In this document: positions 50,456 to 59,479 of the stretch, piece by piece
How the letters are laid out: every line of letters starts with the position of its first letter
Position numbering within the stretch: the first letter of the stretch is position 1
Source: Streptacidiphilus fuscans
Lineage (GTDB): Bacteria > Actinomycetota > Actinomycetes > Streptomycetales > Streptomycetaceae
NCBI RefSeq assembly: GCF_015690355.1
Contig: NZ_JADPRT010000010.1
Span: forward strand, 186,001 to 250,000
Reading direction: 5' to 3'
DNA: 64,000 bases
The notes under the pieces: generated by a model
Told to the model about the DNA's origin: nothing
The model's input: only the letters and a program-made list of their open reading frames with translations
Databases searched by the model: none
Program-made: the position numbers and the translations under genes

Positions 50456-50888
50456 GTAGCGCCTTCCCGAAGTCTCGCCCGCTCACCAGCCGACCGAAGA
50501 GATGCCGGAGATCTCTCCGGGATTCCCGATGGCGTGGTCACGGGCAGGGTTTGGATGTTTATGCGGCCCAAACCCTACTCCAGGCGAATCGAAGGTTCGC
50601 GGGCAGGTCCCACTAACGCGCCGATCATCCCTCCGGATGGCCCCCGAACAGGCGGAATCGCAGGTCAGGGCGGGTCTGCCCGGACCGCAGGGACAGCCCG
50701 GCGACACGCCGGGGGGCCGCCTTCTGACGCCTTATGAGCCCGTAATACGATCAGAGGCGAACGGGAGGAGTGTCCCTTCTGCCGCTGGTCCGGCCGTTGC
50801 CTGTCCGGCGCCCGTCGCGGTACCCGCCTGACGGTGTGCGCGGCACCGGCTGACACTCTGCCACCCCCGCGCTCGTTACGGTGGGACC
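50456..50888. other. 433-base divergent region between ctaC and the cysteine desulfurase-TusA gene
   Basis: It contains both promoters and is less GC-rich than average around 50540-50600. A TACGGT box at 50877-50882 lies 6 bases before the GTG at 50889, suggesting a leaderless mRNA. Small frames here lack support, and I see no riboswitch. Confidence 0.5.
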
Positions 50889-52325
50889 GTGCCGAATTTT
50901 GATGTCGCGTCCACCGCGCCGTTGCACCCGCTGGCCAGACAGGCGCTGCTCTCCGCCCTGGACGAGGGATGGGCCGACCCGGCCCGGCTCTACCGCGACG
51001 CCCGGCACGCCAGGATGCTGCTGGACGCGGCCCGCGAGAGCGTCGCCGCCGACCTCGGCGTCCGCGCGGACGAGGTGAGTTTCACCGCTTCGGGTACGCA
51101 GGCGAACCATCTCGCCGTTCTCGGCCTCCTCTCCGGAAACCACCGGAAAGGACGTCATCTCGCACATTCCGCCGTCGAACATTCCTCCGTGCTCCATGCG
51201 GCGGAACAGCACGAGGCGACCGGAGGCACCGTCAGCTCCGTGCCCGTGGATGTGACGGGACGGGTGAACCTGGACGCGCTGGCCGTTGCCGTCCGCGCCG
51301 AGGGAACCGCGCTCGCCTGCCTCCAGTCCGCCAACCACGAGGTCGGCACCGTCCAGCCGGTCGCCGAGGCCGCACAGTTGTGCGCCGAGGCGGGCGTCCC
51401 GCTCTTCGTGGACGCCGCGCAGTCGGCGGCCTGGGGAAAGGTGGACGGCGCCTGGTCGGCGCTGGCCGCGTCCGCGCACAAGTGGGGCGGCCCGGCCGGG
51501 GTCGGCGTCCTCGCGGTGCGCAAGGGCGTCCGCTACCGCTCACCGCTCCCGGCCGACGAACGCGAGGGCGGCCGGGTGCCCGGCTACGTCAACGTGCCCG
51601 CGATCGTGGCCTCGGCCGTCGCGCTGCGCGCCGTCCGCCAGGAGGCGGCGGAGCTCGACGCGCGACTGCGCCCGCTGGTCGCGCTGCTCCACGAGCGGGT
51701 ACCGGCCCTGGTCCCTGACGTGGCGGTGCTCGGCGACCCCGCGCTCGGCGATCCGGCGCGGCGGCTGCCGCACCTGCTCGCGTTCTCCTGCCTGTACGTC
51801 GACGGAGAGTCCCTGCTGGGCGCCCTCGACCGGGCGGGTTTCGCGGTCTCGTCCGGCTCCTCGTGTACGTCGAGCACCCTGACGCCCAGTCACGTGCTCG
51901 CCGCGATGGGCGCGTTGACCGAGGGCAACGTCCGCGTCTCGCTGGGCCGCGACGCGACCGCCGCGCAGGTGGAGGAGTTCCTCGCGGCCCTGCCCGGCGC
52001 GGTCGCCGAGGTCCGGGCGCACCTGCTGGGCCCGACGCAGGGCGGCGGGGCGGTCGGCACACCCGGCGGCACAGTCAGCGCCGACGTGACCGTGGTGGAC
52101 GCGCTGGGCATGCTCTGCCCGCTCCCCGTCGCCGAGTTGGCCAAGGCCTTCGACCAGGTGCCGCTGGGCGGCCTGGTGGCGCTGCTCGCCGACGACGAGG
52201 TCGCCGCGATCGACGTCCCGGCCTGGTGCCACCTGCGGGACCAGGAGTACGAGGGCCAGGCCCCGGCGGACCGGTACCGGCCGGGCGCCGAGGGCACGGC
52301 CTACCTGGTCCGCCGGATCTCCTGA
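50889..52325 (+). CDS. cysteine desulfurase fused to a TusA-family sulfurtransferase domain
   Basis: A 478-residue two-domain protein. The N-terminal NifS/IscS-like PLP domain (about residues 1-385) has the cofactor Lys in AASAHKWGGPAGVGV, FVDAAQSAAWG and the persulfide cysteine loop SSGSSCTSSTLTPSHVLAAM. The C-terminal domain (about 400-478) is TusA-like, with VDALGMLCPLPVAELAKAF carrying the C-P-x-P cysteine. The architecture implies sulfur moves from the desulfurase cysteine to the TusA cysteine in the same chain, for tRNA thiolation or Mo-cofactor use. The GTG start at 50889 is inferred from a nearby -10 box. Confidence 0.92.
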   Translation: MPNFDVASTAPLHPLARQALLSALDEGWADPARLYRDARHARMLLDAARESVAADLGVRADEVSFTASGTQANHLAVLGLLSGNHRKGRHLAHSAVEHSSVLHAAEQHEATGGTVSSVPVDVTGRVNLDALAVAVRAEGTALACLQSANHEVGTVQPVAEAAQLCAEAGVPLFVDAAQSAAWGKVDGAWSALAASAHKWGGPAGVGVLAVRKGVRYRSPLPADEREGGRVPGYVNVPAIVASAVALRAVRQEAAELDARLRPLVALLHERVPALVPDVAVLGDPALGDPARRLPHLLAFSCLYVDGESLLGALDRAGFAVSSGSSCTSSTLTPSHVLAAMGALTEGNVRVSLGRDATAAQVEEFLAALPGAVAEVRAHLLGPTQGGGAVGTPGGTVSADVTVVDALGMLCPLPVAELAKAFDQVPLGGLVALLADDEVAAIDVPAWCHLRDQEYEGQAPADRYRPGAEGTAYLVRRIS

Positions 52326-52332
52326 GGGGTGC

Positions 52333-53307
52333 TCAGCCGAGGTGGGCGCGCAGCTCCGCCGCCGCCTCGTCCCCGTACGCGACGGCGAAGCGCTCGGCGA
52401 AGTGGCCGCGGCGCAGCTCGTACTCCTGGGTGCCCAGGGTCTCGATGACCAGCGTCGCCATCATCGCGCCGACCTGCGCCGCCCGCTCCAGCGAGACGCC
52501 CCAGGTGAGACCGGCCACGAAGCCGGCCCGGAAGGCGTCGCCGACACCGGTCGGGTCGACCTTGGCGTTCTCCTGCGGGCAGGAGACGAAGATCGGCGCC
52601 TCGCCCTTGCGGTCGATCCGCGCGCCCTTCGCCCCGAGCGTGGTGATCCGGACGCCGACCCGGTCCAGCACGTCCTCCTCGGACCAGCCGGTCTTGGACT
52701 CGATCAGGGCCTTCTCGTACTCGTTGGAGAAGAGGTAGGCCGCGCCCTCGACCAGGTTGCGGATGTCGTCGCCCTCGAGCCGGGCCAACTGCTGCGAGGG
52801 GTCGGCGGCGAAGGCGAAGCCGCGGGTGCGGCACTCCTCGGTGTGACGGACCATCGCCTCCGGGTCGTCCGCGCCGATCAGCACCAGGTCCAGGCCGCCC
52901 GCACGCGCGGCGATCGGCTGCAGCTCGATGTTCCGGGCCTCGCTCATCGCGCCGGTGTAGAAGGACGCGATCTGGTTGTGGTCCTGGTCGGTGGTGCAGA
53001 CGAAGCGGGCGGTGTGCCGCGTCTCCGAGATGTGCACCGCGCCGGTGTCGACGCCGTGCCGGTCCAGCCAGGAGCGGTACTCGGCGAAGTCGGCCCCGGC
53101 CGCGCCCACCAGGAGCGGCTTCAGCCCGAGCAGGCCCATGCCGAAGCAGATGTTCGGCGCCACACCGCCACGCCGCACGTCCAGGGTGTCCACCAGGAAG
53201 GAGAGCGACACCGTGTGCAGCTGGTCCGCGACGAACTGCTCGGCGAAGCGGCCGGGGAAGGTCATCAGGTGGTCGGTGGCGATCGAGCCGGTGACAGCAA
53301 TACGCAC
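52333..53307 (-). CDS. PfkB-family carbohydrate kinase (adenosine kinase-like)
   Basis: A 324-residue ribokinase-fold enzyme. The N-terminus (MRIAVTGSIATDHLM) matches the mycobacterial adenosine kinase AdoK (Rv2202c), and the PfkB signature 2 is in VDPTGVGDAFRAGFVAGLTW. The lid region has DVRRGGVAPNICFGMG. It most likely phosphorylates adenosine or a related nucleoside with ATP. Its stop is next to the stop of the convergent desulfurase-TusA gene (7 bases apart). No signal peptide. Confidence 0.88.
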   Translation of the reverse strand: MRIAVTGSIATDHLMTFPGRFAEQFVADQLHTVSLSFLVDTLDVRRGGVAPNICFGMGLLGLKPLLVGAAGADFAEYRSWLDRHGVDTGAVHISETRHTARFVCTTDQDHNQIASFYTGAMSEARNIELQPIAARAGGLDLVLIGADDPEAMVRHTEECRTRGFAFAADPSQQLARLEGDDIRNLVEGAAYLFSNEYEKALIESKTGWSEEDVLDRVGVRITTLGAKGARIDRKGEAPIFVSCPQENAKVDPTGVGDAFRAGFVAGLTWGVSLERAAQVGAMMATLVIETLGTQEYELRRGHFAERFAVAYGDEAAAELRAHLG

Positions 53308-53502
53308 GGCGGCGGACTCCTATGGCTGCAAGGCGGGCTGCGGAGAGTGCAGGCGCTCTACCGTACCGGCCCGCCTTTGCCGGTGGTGCGGGTACTACTC
53401 ACGGGCGTTACCGCAGCGTAGGGGTAGAACCACTCCGAGTGCGGTTCTAGTGTCGAACTGTAGAGACCGAGAGGCGGCGGCCCAGCCGCCGAGGAGGCCG
53501 TG

Positions 53503-53739
53503 ATGATGCCCGACCGCAGCCCTGTAAGGATCCCGGCGTACCTGCGCGGCGACGCGGACCAGGACACGCTGGCGGATCTGGTCGAGGGCGGACGCCGACT
53601 GGGCCTGTTCTGGCCGCTCCAGCCCGCCGCGAAGGAGCCGGTCACGAAGGAGTCGGTCGCGTCGGTGCGCCACCCCGGCTTCAAGGTCAGCGCACGCGAG
53701 GCCCGCCGGTTCGGCAACCTGTCGCCCTTCGGCGACTGA
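53503..53739 (+). CDS. hypothetical 78-residue protein
   Basis: A small frame with an excellent GAGGAGG ribosome site at 53491-53497 and a choice of GTG 53500, ATG 53503 or ATG 53506. The product has RIPAYLRGDADQDTLADLVE and ends ARRFGNLSPFGD, with no membrane helix, signal or recognised domain. The strong ribosome site is the main evidence that it is real; the opposite strand also has an open frame. Function unknown. Confidence 0.5.
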   Translation: MMPDRSPVRIPAYLRGDADQDTLADLVEGGRRLGLFWPLQPAAKEPVTKESVASVRHPGFKVSAREARRFGNLSPFGD

Positions 53740-53847
53740 ACACGCGGCTCGGACAGCCGATCGCACAGGTGACCGGGTAGGGGAACCACTTCTGTCACTC
53801 CCACGTCCCATGGTCGTTCAGCAAGGAACAGACCAGGAGGCCGAACC

Positions 53848-54462
53848 GTGGAGTTTCGCAGCAGTCCCCGCACGCCCGGCGCCCGCCCGCGTCCACGGGT
53901 CCGCGTCGCTCTCGCCGTCCTTGCCACGGCCGGAGCCCTCGCCCTGACGGCCTGCGGCCCGACCAACACGGGGCCCGGCACCGCATCGAGCTCCGGCTCG
54001 GCCACGGCGAAGCCCAGCGCGTCCGGCTCCCCGTCGGTGAACCCCGGCGGGCCGGTACAGACGGTCTCCCCCGGCCCGTCCCACTCCGGCGCGTCCTCCC
54101 CAGGCGGCGCCGCACCGACCGCGCCCGGCTCGTCCGGCGGCAGCGCGCAGGTCGTCCCCGCCACCGGCTACAGCGCGTCGGGCAACGACCTGACCGTGTA
54201 CTTCGACGCGGGCACCTGCGACAAGTACGGCGCCACGGCCGACCAGTCGCACCCGGGCGAGGTGCTGGTCCGCATCGTCATCACGCAGCGGGCGCCCGCG
54301 GGCCAGATGTGCCCACTGGTGATCACGCCGCAGCACGCCACCGTGGACCTGGGCCGCCCGCTCGACGGCCGCCGCGTCGTCGACGGCTCCGACAGCAAGG
54401 CGCTGCCGCAGGCCAGCGGCATGCCGCAGAGCAAGGTGACGCACGGCCCTGCCACGCAGTAG
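53848..54462 (+). CDS. predicted lipoprotein with Pro/Ser/Gly-rich linker
   Basis: A 204-residue lipoprotein. The signal peptide (RVRVALAVLATAGALALTACG) ends in a lipobox cysteine. Residues 40-105 are a low-complexity Ser/Pro/Gly linker typical of surface-exposed streptomycete lipoproteins. The compact C-terminal part (about 105-204) has YFDAGTCDKYGATAD and GQMCPLVITPQHATVDLG, two cysteines likely to form a disulfide. The start is the GTG at 53848 with AGGAGG upstream. The family resembles small secreted beta proteins, but I cannot name it. It diverges in direction from the erpA gene downstream. Confidence 0.82.
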   Translation: MEFRSSPRTPGARPRPRVRVALAVLATAGALALTACGPTNTGPGTASSSGSATAKPSASGSPSVNPGGPVQTVSPGPSHSGASSPGGAAPTAPGSSGGSAQVVPATGYSASGNDLTVYFDAGTCDKYGATADQSHPGEVLVRIVITQRAPAGQMCPLVITPQHATVDLGRPLDGRRVVDGSDSKALPQASGMPQSKVTHGPATQ

Positions 54463-54573
54463 CGGACGCAGCGCAGTCTGAGCACGACGCACGACGTGGG
54501 GCCCCGACCGTCACCGGCCAGGGCCCCTCGTCACTGCTTCACTGCTCCACCATGTTCGGTGGTGCGGCGCAGC

Positions 54574-54927
54574 TCAGCTGAAGGAGTCGCCACAGGCGCA
54601 GGAGCCGGTCGCGTTCGGGTTGTCGATCGTGAAGCCCTGCTTCTCGATCGTGTCGACGAAGTCGACCGTGGCGCCGGTCAGGTAGGGGGCGCTCATGCGG
54701 TCGGTGACGACGTTCACGCCGCCGAAGTCGGCCACGACGTCGCCGTCGAGCGAGCGCTCGTCGAAGAAAAGCTGGTAGCGCAGGCCCGAGCAGCCGCCGG
54801 GCTGCACCGCGACGCGGAGCGCCAGGTCTTCGCGGCCCTCCTGCTCCAGCAGGCTCTTGACCTTGGCCGCGGCGGTGTCGGTGAGGATGATCCCGCTCTC
54901 GACGCTGGTCTCGTCCTGGACGGTCAT
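54574..54927 (-). CDS. erpA: iron-sulfur cluster insertion protein ErpA
   Basis: A 117-residue A-type carrier delivering Fe-S clusters to target apoproteins. Its three ligand cysteines are in QPGGCSGLRYQL and the C-terminal SCACGDSF. The core GIILTDTAAAKVKSLLEQEG is well conserved. Start choice: the ATG at 54927 gives the best 7-base spacing from GGGAG, whereas an ATG at 54933 would be too close to it. The 5' flanks are short. It is transcribed convergently with the lipoprotein gene. Confidence 0.93.
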   Translation of the reverse strand: MTVQDETSVESGIILTDTAAAKVKSLLEQEGREDLALRVAVQPGGCSGLRYQLFFDERSLDGDVVADFGGVNVVTDRMSAPYLTGATVDFVDTIEKQGFTIDNPNATGSCACGDSFS

Positions 54928-55050
54928 CTGCATACTCCCGGGTTTGACGACGTACTTCCACCGGCGGAAACCGGTGGCGCCCCGGATGTATTCCGGGTGA
55001 AGTCCTGAACCTCCATGCTCGCACACCCGGCCGCGCACGAGAATGCAGAG

Positions 55051-55914
55051 ATGATCCTGCGACCCGTGCACGACACCGCCGCCGACGCGAGCGCCGTCCG
55101 CTCGATCTACCAGTCCGCCTTCGCGGTCCCGCCCCTCGCCGACCGGGAACGGGCGCGCGCGGACGTCCGGACCCGGCGACTGGCCGCGGCGGACCAGGGC
55201 GGTTGCTGGTTCGCGGTGGACGACCGCGAGGGTGACGGCGAACCGCTGGGCGTGTCGCTGTCGCTGCGGCGCGAAGGGCTGTGGGGTCTGGCGCTCTTCG
55301 CGGTGCGGCCGGAGGCACAGGGCAAGGGCGTCGGGCGGTTACTGCTGGACCACGCCCTCGCCCACTCCGGGGGCTGCCTGCGCGGCATGATCGTCGCCTC
55401 CGACGACCCGCGCGCGGCGCGGCGCTACCACGCGGCGGGCTTCCGGCTGCACCCCACCATGGCGATGGCCGGATCGGTCGACCGCACCGCGCTCCCCGCG
55501 ACCGGCGGCATACCGGTCCATCTGGGTGACGCGACCCACTTCGACCTGCTGGACTCGGTCGACCGCCGCTCCCGCGGCGCCGCGCACGGCGAGGACCACC
55601 TGGCCCTGCTGCGCACCTGCGACGAGCTGCTGGTCGCGGACACCCTGGCGGGTTCCGGTTACGCCTACCGGCTGGGCGGCCGGGTGATGATGCTGGCCGC
55701 GACCTCGCGCCGGGTCGCCACGGCGCTGCTGATCGAGGCCCTGGCCCGGACACCGGAGTCGGACAGCACCGACGTCCGCACCGTCACCGCGGAGCAGGAC
55801 TGGGCGGTGGACGTCTGCCTGGCCGTCGGACTCTCCGTCAGCACCCGTGGCTACCTGGCCCTGCGCGGCATGAGGCCCCCGACGCCCTACCTGCCGTCGG
55901 GGGCCTACCTCTAG
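55051..55914 (+). CDS. GNAT family N-acetyltransferase (two-domain)
   Basis: A protein of about 287 residues whose N-terminal half is a GNAT domain (WGLALFAVRPEAQGKGVGRLLLD holds the acetyl-CoA loop). The C-terminal half looks like a second, degenerate acetyltransferase-like domain (LADTLAGSGYAYRLGGR and VCLAVGLSVSTRGYLAL). The domain starts MILRPVHDTAADA at ATG 55051; an upstream in-frame ATG at 55015 would add 12 residues but lacks a ribosome site. The duplicated layout resembles mycothiol synthase-type or Eis-type acyltransferases, but the substrate is unknown. It diverges from erpA. Confidence 0.83.
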   Translation: MILRPVHDTAADASAVRSIYQSAFAVPPLADRERARADVRTRRLAAADQGGCWFAVDDREGDGEPLGVSLSLRREGLWGLALFAVRPEAQGKGVGRLLLDHALAHSGGCLRGMIVASDDPRAARRYHAAGFRLHPTMAMAGSVDRTALPATGGIPVHLGDATHFDLLDSVDRRSRGAAHGEDHLALLRTCDELLVADTLAGSGYAYRLGGRVMMLAATSRRVATALLIEALARTPESDSTDVRTVTAEQDWAVDVCLAVGLSVSTRGYLALRGMRPPTPYLPSGAYL

Positions 55915-55940
55915 CTTCCGGTCGCTTCCGGAAAGCCGGC

Positions 55941-57314
55941 TCAGACCATCGTGTCGAGGATCTCGCGGACCATGTCCATGGTCGTCCCCGGGTGCAGGAA
56001 CGCGAACCGGGCCACCACCTCGCCCTCCCAGCCGGTCGGGGTGACGAACCCGGTCTGCTCCGCCAGCAGCCGCTCGGACCAGGCGTAGTACTGCTCCGGC
56101 GTCCAGCCCTTGCGCCGGTAGACGACGCTGGAGAGCTCCGGCTCGCGGATGAGCTCCAGGTCCGGGTACTCGGCCCGGATCAGCGCGGCGGTGTCGCGGG
56201 CCAGCGTGATGCCGGTCTCGATCGCCTCGCTGTAGGCCTCGGTGCCGTGGACCGCCAGCGAGAACCAGAGCGGCAGGCCGCGGGCGCGCCGGGTGAGGTG
56301 GTACGCGTAGTCGGTCGGGTTCCACTCCTGGTCGTGCTCGCCGGTGTGGAGCACGTCGAGGTAGGAGGCGTCCTGGGTGTGCACGGACTTGGCCAGGCGC
56401 GGGTCGCGGTAGATCAGCGCGGCGCAGTCGAACGGCGCGAAGAGCCACTTGTGCGGGTCCACCACGAACGAGTCCGCGTGCTCGATGCCGTTGTACTTCT
56501 CCCGCACCGAGGGGGCGAAGAGGCCGGCGCCGCCGTAGGCGCCGTCGACGTGGAACCAGAGGCCGTGCTCGCGGGCGACCTCGGCGATGCCCGCCAGGTC
56601 GTCGACGATGCCCGCGTTGGTGGTGCCGGCGGTGCCGACGACGGCGATGATCGAGCCCGGGTCCTCGTCGGCCGCGATGGCCTTGCGCAGGGCCGCGCCG
56701 GTGAGGCGGTGGTTCTCGGTCGGGACGACCAGCTTCTCGACGCCGATGATGTTCAGCGTGTTGGTGACCGAGGAGTGGGTCTGGTCGCTGACGGCGACGC
56801 GCAGCCGCGCGCCTATGCCAACGCCGAGGCGGCGACGCGCCGAGTCCCTGGCCACGACCAGCGCGGACAGGTTGCCCGCCGAGCCGCCGGAGACGAAGCA
56901 GCCGCCGGCCGAGGCGGGCAGTCCGGCCCGGTCGGAGATCAGGCGCAGCACCTGGTTCTCGGCCGCGATCGCACCCGCCGCCTCCAGCCAGGAGATGCCC
57001 TGGAGCGAGGCGCAGGAGACCACCATGTCGAAGAGGAGCGCGGCCTTGGTCGGCGCACACGGGATGAAGCTCAGGTAGCGCGGGCTGTCGGCGGAGATGA
57101 CCGCGCGGGAGAGCTCGTGGTCGTAGAGCTTGAGAACGTCCGCAGGATCGTTTCCGCGCTCGTTGAGCAGGCCTTCGAGCGCCCCGGCCAGCTTCTCGCC
57201 GTCGCCGGGGTGGTCCAGCGGGACCGGGTCGTACTGCAGACGCTCCCGCATGTAGTCGAAGACCAGGTCGACCATGCGGGCGTCGTACTGGTGCATTCGC
57301 TCAGGGTGGGCCAC
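55941..57314 (-). CDS. group II PLP-dependent amino acid decarboxylase
   Basis: A 457-residue fold type I PLP enzyme of the aromatic-L-amino-acid/glutamate decarboxylase group. The cofactor lysine is in SFVVDPHKWLFAPFDCAAL and the preceding Asp is in GLWFHVDGAYGGAGLFAPS, with FVSGGSAGNLSALVVAR and VVGTAGTTNAGIVDD earlier. It probably removes CO2 from an aromatic amino acid or related compound to give an amine. The GTG at 57314 has a GAAGGACC ribosome site; the longer frame to 57368 is unlikely. An Lrp/AsnC regulator gene lies upstream on the same strand and may control it. Confidence 0.9.
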   Translation of the reverse strand: MAHPERMHQYDARMVDLVFDYMRERLQYDPVPLDHPGDGEKLAGALEGLLNERGNDPADVLKLYDHELSRAVISADSPRYLSFIPCAPTKAALLFDMVVSCASLQGISWLEAAGAIAAENQVLRLISDRAGLPASAGGCFVSGGSAGNLSALVVARDSARRRLGVGIGARLRVAVSDQTHSSVTNTLNIIGVEKLVVPTENHRLTGAALRKAIAADEDPGSIIAVVGTAGTTNAGIVDDLAGIAEVAREHGLWFHVDGAYGGAGLFAPSVREKYNGIEHADSFVVDPHKWLFAPFDCAALIYRDPRLAKSVHTQDASYLDVLHTGEHDQEWNPTDYAYHLTRRARGLPLWFSLAVHGTEAYSEAIETGITLARDTAALIRAEYPDLELIREPELSSVVYRRKGWTPEQYYAWSERLLAEQTGFVTPTGWEGEVVARFAFLHPGTTMDMVREILDTMV

Positions 57315-57484
57315 GGGACGGTCCTTCGGCAGGGGGTGTGGGGGGCATTGCCACCCTAGGCAGCGCACGCCTCGCCCGGCATGTCGGAAACCGGCAGTCG
57401 ACGCAGGCTACCGGCGTGATCACCACCCCCGGCGCACGATTCCTGCGCGCCCTCGGGCCGCCACGCGGGCTTCTGCCGTGCGGC

Positions 57485-57949
57485 TCAGCCGATGAGCCGG
57501 CTCAGCACCACCGTGCTGCGGCTGCGCTGGACGCCGGGCTCGCGGCGGATCCGCTCGATCACGGCCTCCAGATGCCGCATGTCGGCGGCCCGCAGGTGGA
57601 CCAGCGCGTCCGGGTCGCCAGTCACCGTCCAGGCCGCGACGACCTCGGGGAACTGCCGCAGCGAGGAGAGGATCTCCTCCGGCGGAGTGCGTTCGCGGCA
57701 GAAGACCTCGACGAACGCCTCCGTGTGCCAGTCCAGCGCGGCCGGGTCGAGCACCACGGTGAAGCCGCGCACCACGCCGCGCTCGCGCAGCCGGTCGATC
57801 CGGCGCTTGACGGCCGTCGCGGACAGGTTCACCAGCAGGCCGATCTCGGCGTACGAGGCGCGCCCGTCACGTCCGAGCAGCTCCAGCAGCCGGCGGTCGG
57901 TGGCGTCGAGCGCGGCTGTGGGGCTGATCGGAGTCTGCGGTGCGGGCAC
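57485..57949 (-). CDS. Lrp/AsnC family transcriptional regulator
   Basis: A 154-residue regulator. The N-terminal helix-turn-helix (ALDATDRRLLELLGRDGRAS, then YAEIGLLVNLSATAVKRRID) is followed by the C-terminal RAM ligand domain (GFTVVLDPAALDWHTEAFVE, then VVAAWTVTGDPDALVHLR). It is complete and of normal length. The neighbouring PLP decarboxylase is the obvious candidate target, with amino-acid effectors expected. The start at 57949 could also be set a few residues later. Confidence 0.9.
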   Translation of the reverse strand: MPAPQTPISPTAALDATDRRLLELLGRDGRASYAEIGLLVNLSATAVKRRIDRLRERGVVRGFTVVLDPAALDWHTEAFVEVFCRERTPPEEILSSLRQFPEVVAAWTVTGDPDALVHLRAADMRHLEAVIERIRREPGVQRSRSTVVLSRLIG

Positions 57950-57977
57950 ACGCTCAGCTTTTCACAAGCCGCGCCGC

Positions 57978-59252
57978 TCACACCTCCGTCGGCTCGGCCA
58001 CAGCTGGGCCGTCCGCGTCCCCGTCCCCCTGCAGGCGGTGGACCAGCAGCCCGACCGCGACCGACGCCGCGCAGACCAGCCCGGCCACCAGCACGGACGG
58101 CGAGAACAGCACCACCACCCCGCTCACCGGCAGCACCCAGAGCGCGATCCCGCGTTTGACATGCCGCGAGTGCAGCGCCCACACCGTGATCAGGTAGACC
58201 GCCGTCGGCACGGTCACCCCGAGCGTCGCGGCCTGCGCGGAGAGGTGCACCTTGCCGACGGCGTGCTCGACCGCCACCTCCAGCCCCGCGCCGACGGCGG
58301 CGGCCGAGCCGAAGACGAAGAAGTGGCCGTAGCCCCAGGTGAAGGCCACCCGGTTGGACCGAAGATGCTCCTCGACGGATCGCGCGAAGTAGATCCACCA
58401 GGCGGAGAAGCAGATCAGCAGCCCGCCGACAGCGATCGGCAACAGTTCGTGGAACGCCTGGTGCTCGTCCACCGCCGACTGCACCGCGACTGTCGCCGCC
58501 GAGACCGACTCACCCAGCACGATCAGCGTGAAGCAGCCGTAGCGCTCGGCGATGTGCCCGGGGTGCCAGGCCGTCTCGGCGTCCCGCTCGGCGACCACCG
58601 GCACGGCCATGTCGGCGACCAGCCCCGGCAGGAGGGCCCACCACTTGTCGCCGGCCGGGACGTAGACCAGCCAGAGCACCCAGTAGAGCTGCACCAGCGC
58701 GACGCCGACCGCGTACCGCAGGGCGACTCTCCGCTGCGGCCCGGCGTTGGAGGCCGCCGCCCGCAGCCACTGCGCGACCAGCGCCACCCGCATCACCACG
58801 TAGCCGGTCACGGTCACCGAGTAGTCGGAGTCCGCGAAGGCGCGCGGCACTCCGGCGGCCAGGATCAGCGCGCCCACGATGATCACGAAGGTGGCGATCC
58901 GGTAGGGCACGTCGTCGGTGTCGTAGGCGGAGGCGAACCAGGTGAAGTTCATCCAGGCCCACCAGATGGCGAAGAAGACGAAGAGGTACCCCGCGATCCC
59001 GTGCCGGACGTGCCCCTCCCCCAGCGCACTGCCCAGTTGCGAGCCCGCCTGGGCGACCGCGACGACGAAGCAGAGGTCGAAGAAGAGCTCCAGCGGCGTG
59101 GCGGCCCGGTGCCTCTCCTCCCGCCCGCGCGGACGCATCCGCCGCAGCCTCCCCGACGCCGTCCTCGGTCCCGTCCCCGACGCCGTCCCCGATACCGCTC
59201 CCGACGCCGTCCCCGATGTGTCGCCGACCCCCGCGCTCGGCTCCTCGCTCAT
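57978..59252 (-). CDS. low temperature requirement protein A (LtrA) family membrane protein
   Basis: A 424-residue integral membrane protein with about ten helices, beginning with ATPLELFFDLCFVVAVAQAG, the family's most conserved block. Other typical segments are FAIWWAWMNFTWFASAYDTD and ERYGCFTLIVLGESVSAATV. The first 50 residues are a Gly/Ser/Thr/Ala low-complexity stretch (GDTSGTASGAVSGTASGTG). The ATG at 59252 has GAAGGAGAGG upstream. LtrA was linked to growth of Listeria at low temperature; the molecular role is unknown. No obvious operon partners. Confidence 0.88.
   Translation of the reverse strand: MSEEPSAGVGDTSGTASGAVSGTASGTGPRTASGRLRRMRPRGREERHRAATPLELFFDLCFVVAVAQAGSQLGSALGEGHVRHGIAGYLFVFFAIWWAWMNFTWFASAYDTDDVPYRIATFVIIVGALILAAGVPRAFADSDYSVTVTGYVVMRVALVAQWLRAAASNAGPQRRVALRYAVGVALVQLYWVLWLVYVPAGDKWWALLPGLVADMAVPVVAERDAETAWHPGHIAERYGCFTLIVLGESVSAATVAVQSAVDEHQAFHELLPIAVGGLLICFSAWWIYFARSVEEHLRSNRVAFTWGYGHFFVFGSAAAVGAGLEVAVEHAVGKVHLSAQAATLGVTVPTAVYLITVWALHSRHVKRGIALWVLPVSGVVVLFSPSVLVAGLVCAASVAVGLLVHRLQGDGDADGPAVAEPTEV
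59156..59226. repeat. degenerate short tandem repeat in the LtrA coding start
   Basis: Repeated GTCCCCGACGCCGTC-like units of about 12 bases encode the Gly/Ser/Thr-rich N-terminus of the LtrA-family protein. Copies are imperfect. Confidence 0.6.
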
Positions 59253-59405
59253 CGCCGCGTACCCTCTCCTTCGCCGCTGTGTGACTCCCATGGATTCCTG
59301 CCAGACGATAGGGCAGGTCCGGGCCGAGGGACGGTAGCGCCGCAACGGCCACAGCGGGGTACGTCACATTGCCTCGGCGACCATCGCCAGCGTGATCGCG
59401 GCGGG

Positions 59406-59431
59406 CTATCATAGATAGCGTCAGGTAGACG
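59406..59431. promoter_or_regulatory. palindromic candidate operator upstream of nadA
   Basis: CTATCATAGATAG (59406-59418) is a perfect palindrome with a 3-base centre; directly adjacent is CGTCAGGTAGACG (59419-59431), a 4-bp inverted repeat. The pair lies 49 bases before the nadA start and is AT-rich against its flanks. A regulator has not been identified. Confidence 0.5.
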
Positions 59432-59479
59432 ATAAGGCGGTCGGTCTCGCACCACCGCCGAGCAGGAGGGCAGTCGCCC

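Noticed and set aside
50502..50831. Small frames in the ctaC-desulfurase gap
   Set aside because: No ribosome site or conserved feature; the region is better explained by divergent promoters.
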